Source: Deltaproteobacteria bacterium
GTDB lineage: Bacteria; Desulfobacterota; Binatia; UBA9968
Direction: 5' to 3'
DNA length: 32,286 nucleotides
NCBI GenBank assembly: GCA_023250495.1
Contig: JAHFAP010000012.1
Coordinates: forward strand, 1 to 32,286
Of this stretch, positions 32,164 through 32,286 are shown piece after piece. Positions within the stretch are counted from its first letter, which is position 1. Every line of letters starts with the position of its first letter. The notes below the pieces were generated by a model. The model ran no database searches, was not told where the DNA came from, and was given only the letters and a program-made list of their open reading frames with translations. The position numbers and the translations under genes were made by a program.

Positions 32164-32286
32164 TGTGAATCGACTCACCGATGTCCATGTCCATCTCGCG
32201 GCGCTTGACGACGGCGCGAACGGCTGCTTCATTTCACCGAGAATGATGAGCAGCCTCAAGTTCCGCCTGTTCGCCTGGAAGCTGGG
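32138..32286 (+). CDS. Amidohydrolase-family protein, N-terminal fragment
   Basis: The gene runs off the right edge; about 49 residues are seen. NRLTDVHVHLAALDDGANG carries the HxH metal pair at the start of an amidohydrolase/PHP-like TIM barrel, and GCFISPRMMSSLKF continues in the way of TIM-barrel metal-dependent hydrolases in natural-product loci. Two starts are possible: ATG 32138 inside the second ACP gene, or GTG 32165 just after its stop, which gives MNRLTDVHVHL and is the more typical length. It continues the operon. The fragment is too short to name a reaction. Confidence 0.6.
   Translation, partial: MVKFSRKHNVNRLTDVHVHLAALDDGANGCFISPRMMSSLKFRLFAWKL

Noticed and set aside
19283-32286. 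Aryl polyene or dialkylresorcinol cluster
   Set aside because: These share an MMPL pump, ligase and ACPs, but they need KAS I/II chain-length enzymes, ketoreductase and dehydratase, none of which is visible. The aaRS-like ligase, AurF-type enzyme and reductase do not belong to those pathways.
1-32286. CRISPR arrays, tRNA/rRNA genes, insertion sequences and prophage
   Set aside because: Every intergenic gap was scanned by eye; no regularly spaced repeats, cloverleaf with 3' acceptor arm, transposase or integrase was found.

Overview
This is a GC-rich bacterial chromosome window with about 34 protein genes and one micro-ORF. There are no rRNA or tRNA genes, no CRISPR array and no transposase. 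A TatA/TatC pair, a pyruvoyl-type arginine decarboxylase, a three-gene acyl-CoA carboxylase and many tightly overlapping genes suggest an uncultivated Gram-negative lineage of Desulfobacterota/Binatota or Methylomirabilota type. No phylogenetic marker is present, so that placement is a guess.

Bases 1-19000 look like ordinary genome. The left edge carries the 3' end of an rhlE-type helicase gene, then a more A/T-rich orphan gene (473-1264) with unusual flanks. A minus-strand block follows: fabF-fabH, a 51-residue YHS protein and a CopA-type Cu(I) ATPase, behind a good promoter at 6223-6251. Next come a class II histone-deacetylase/acetylpolyamine-amidohydrolase-like gene, tatA(B)-tatC, and a second minus-strand block (carboxyltransferase, biotin carboxylase, biotin carrier, pyruvoyl arginine decarboxylase) behind a strong promoter at 12947-12974. 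A plus-strand run holds an M24 peptidase, a homocysteine S-methyltransferase-like gene, a glycerophosphodiester phosphodiesterase, a membrane histidine kinase and a HEAT-repeat protein. Between the HEAT gene and pgeF lies a very small but apparently complete minus-strand transcription unit: sigma70-type promoter, near-perfect Shine-Dalgarno, a 14-residue ORF with a CxxC motif, a hairpin and an intrinsic terminator.

Bases 19283-32286 are the most interesting part. A -24/-12 (sigma54-type) promoter precedes at least fifteen co-directional, mostly overlapping genes: a 58-residue protein, an acyl-ACP/CoA synthetase, a BtaA-like (DUF3419) 3-amino-3-carboxypropyl transferase, a double GNAT protein, a radical SAM-SPASM enzyme, an MMPL exporter, a KAS III-like enzyme with altered active site, an AurF-type diiron N-oxygenase, an acyl carrier protein, a class II aaRS-like amino acid:carrier-protein ligase, a thioester reductase, an Sfp-type phosphopantetheinyl transferase, a ferritin-like diiron protein, a second ACP and the start of an amidohydrolase. 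It runs off the right edge.

My reading (inference) is a biosynthetic gene cluster in which an acyl group and an amino acid are each loaded on a carrier protein without a classical NRPS or PKS. They would be joined, N-oxidised and otherwise tailored, released reductively, and exported through the RND pump. I do not recognise this gene set as a described pathway.
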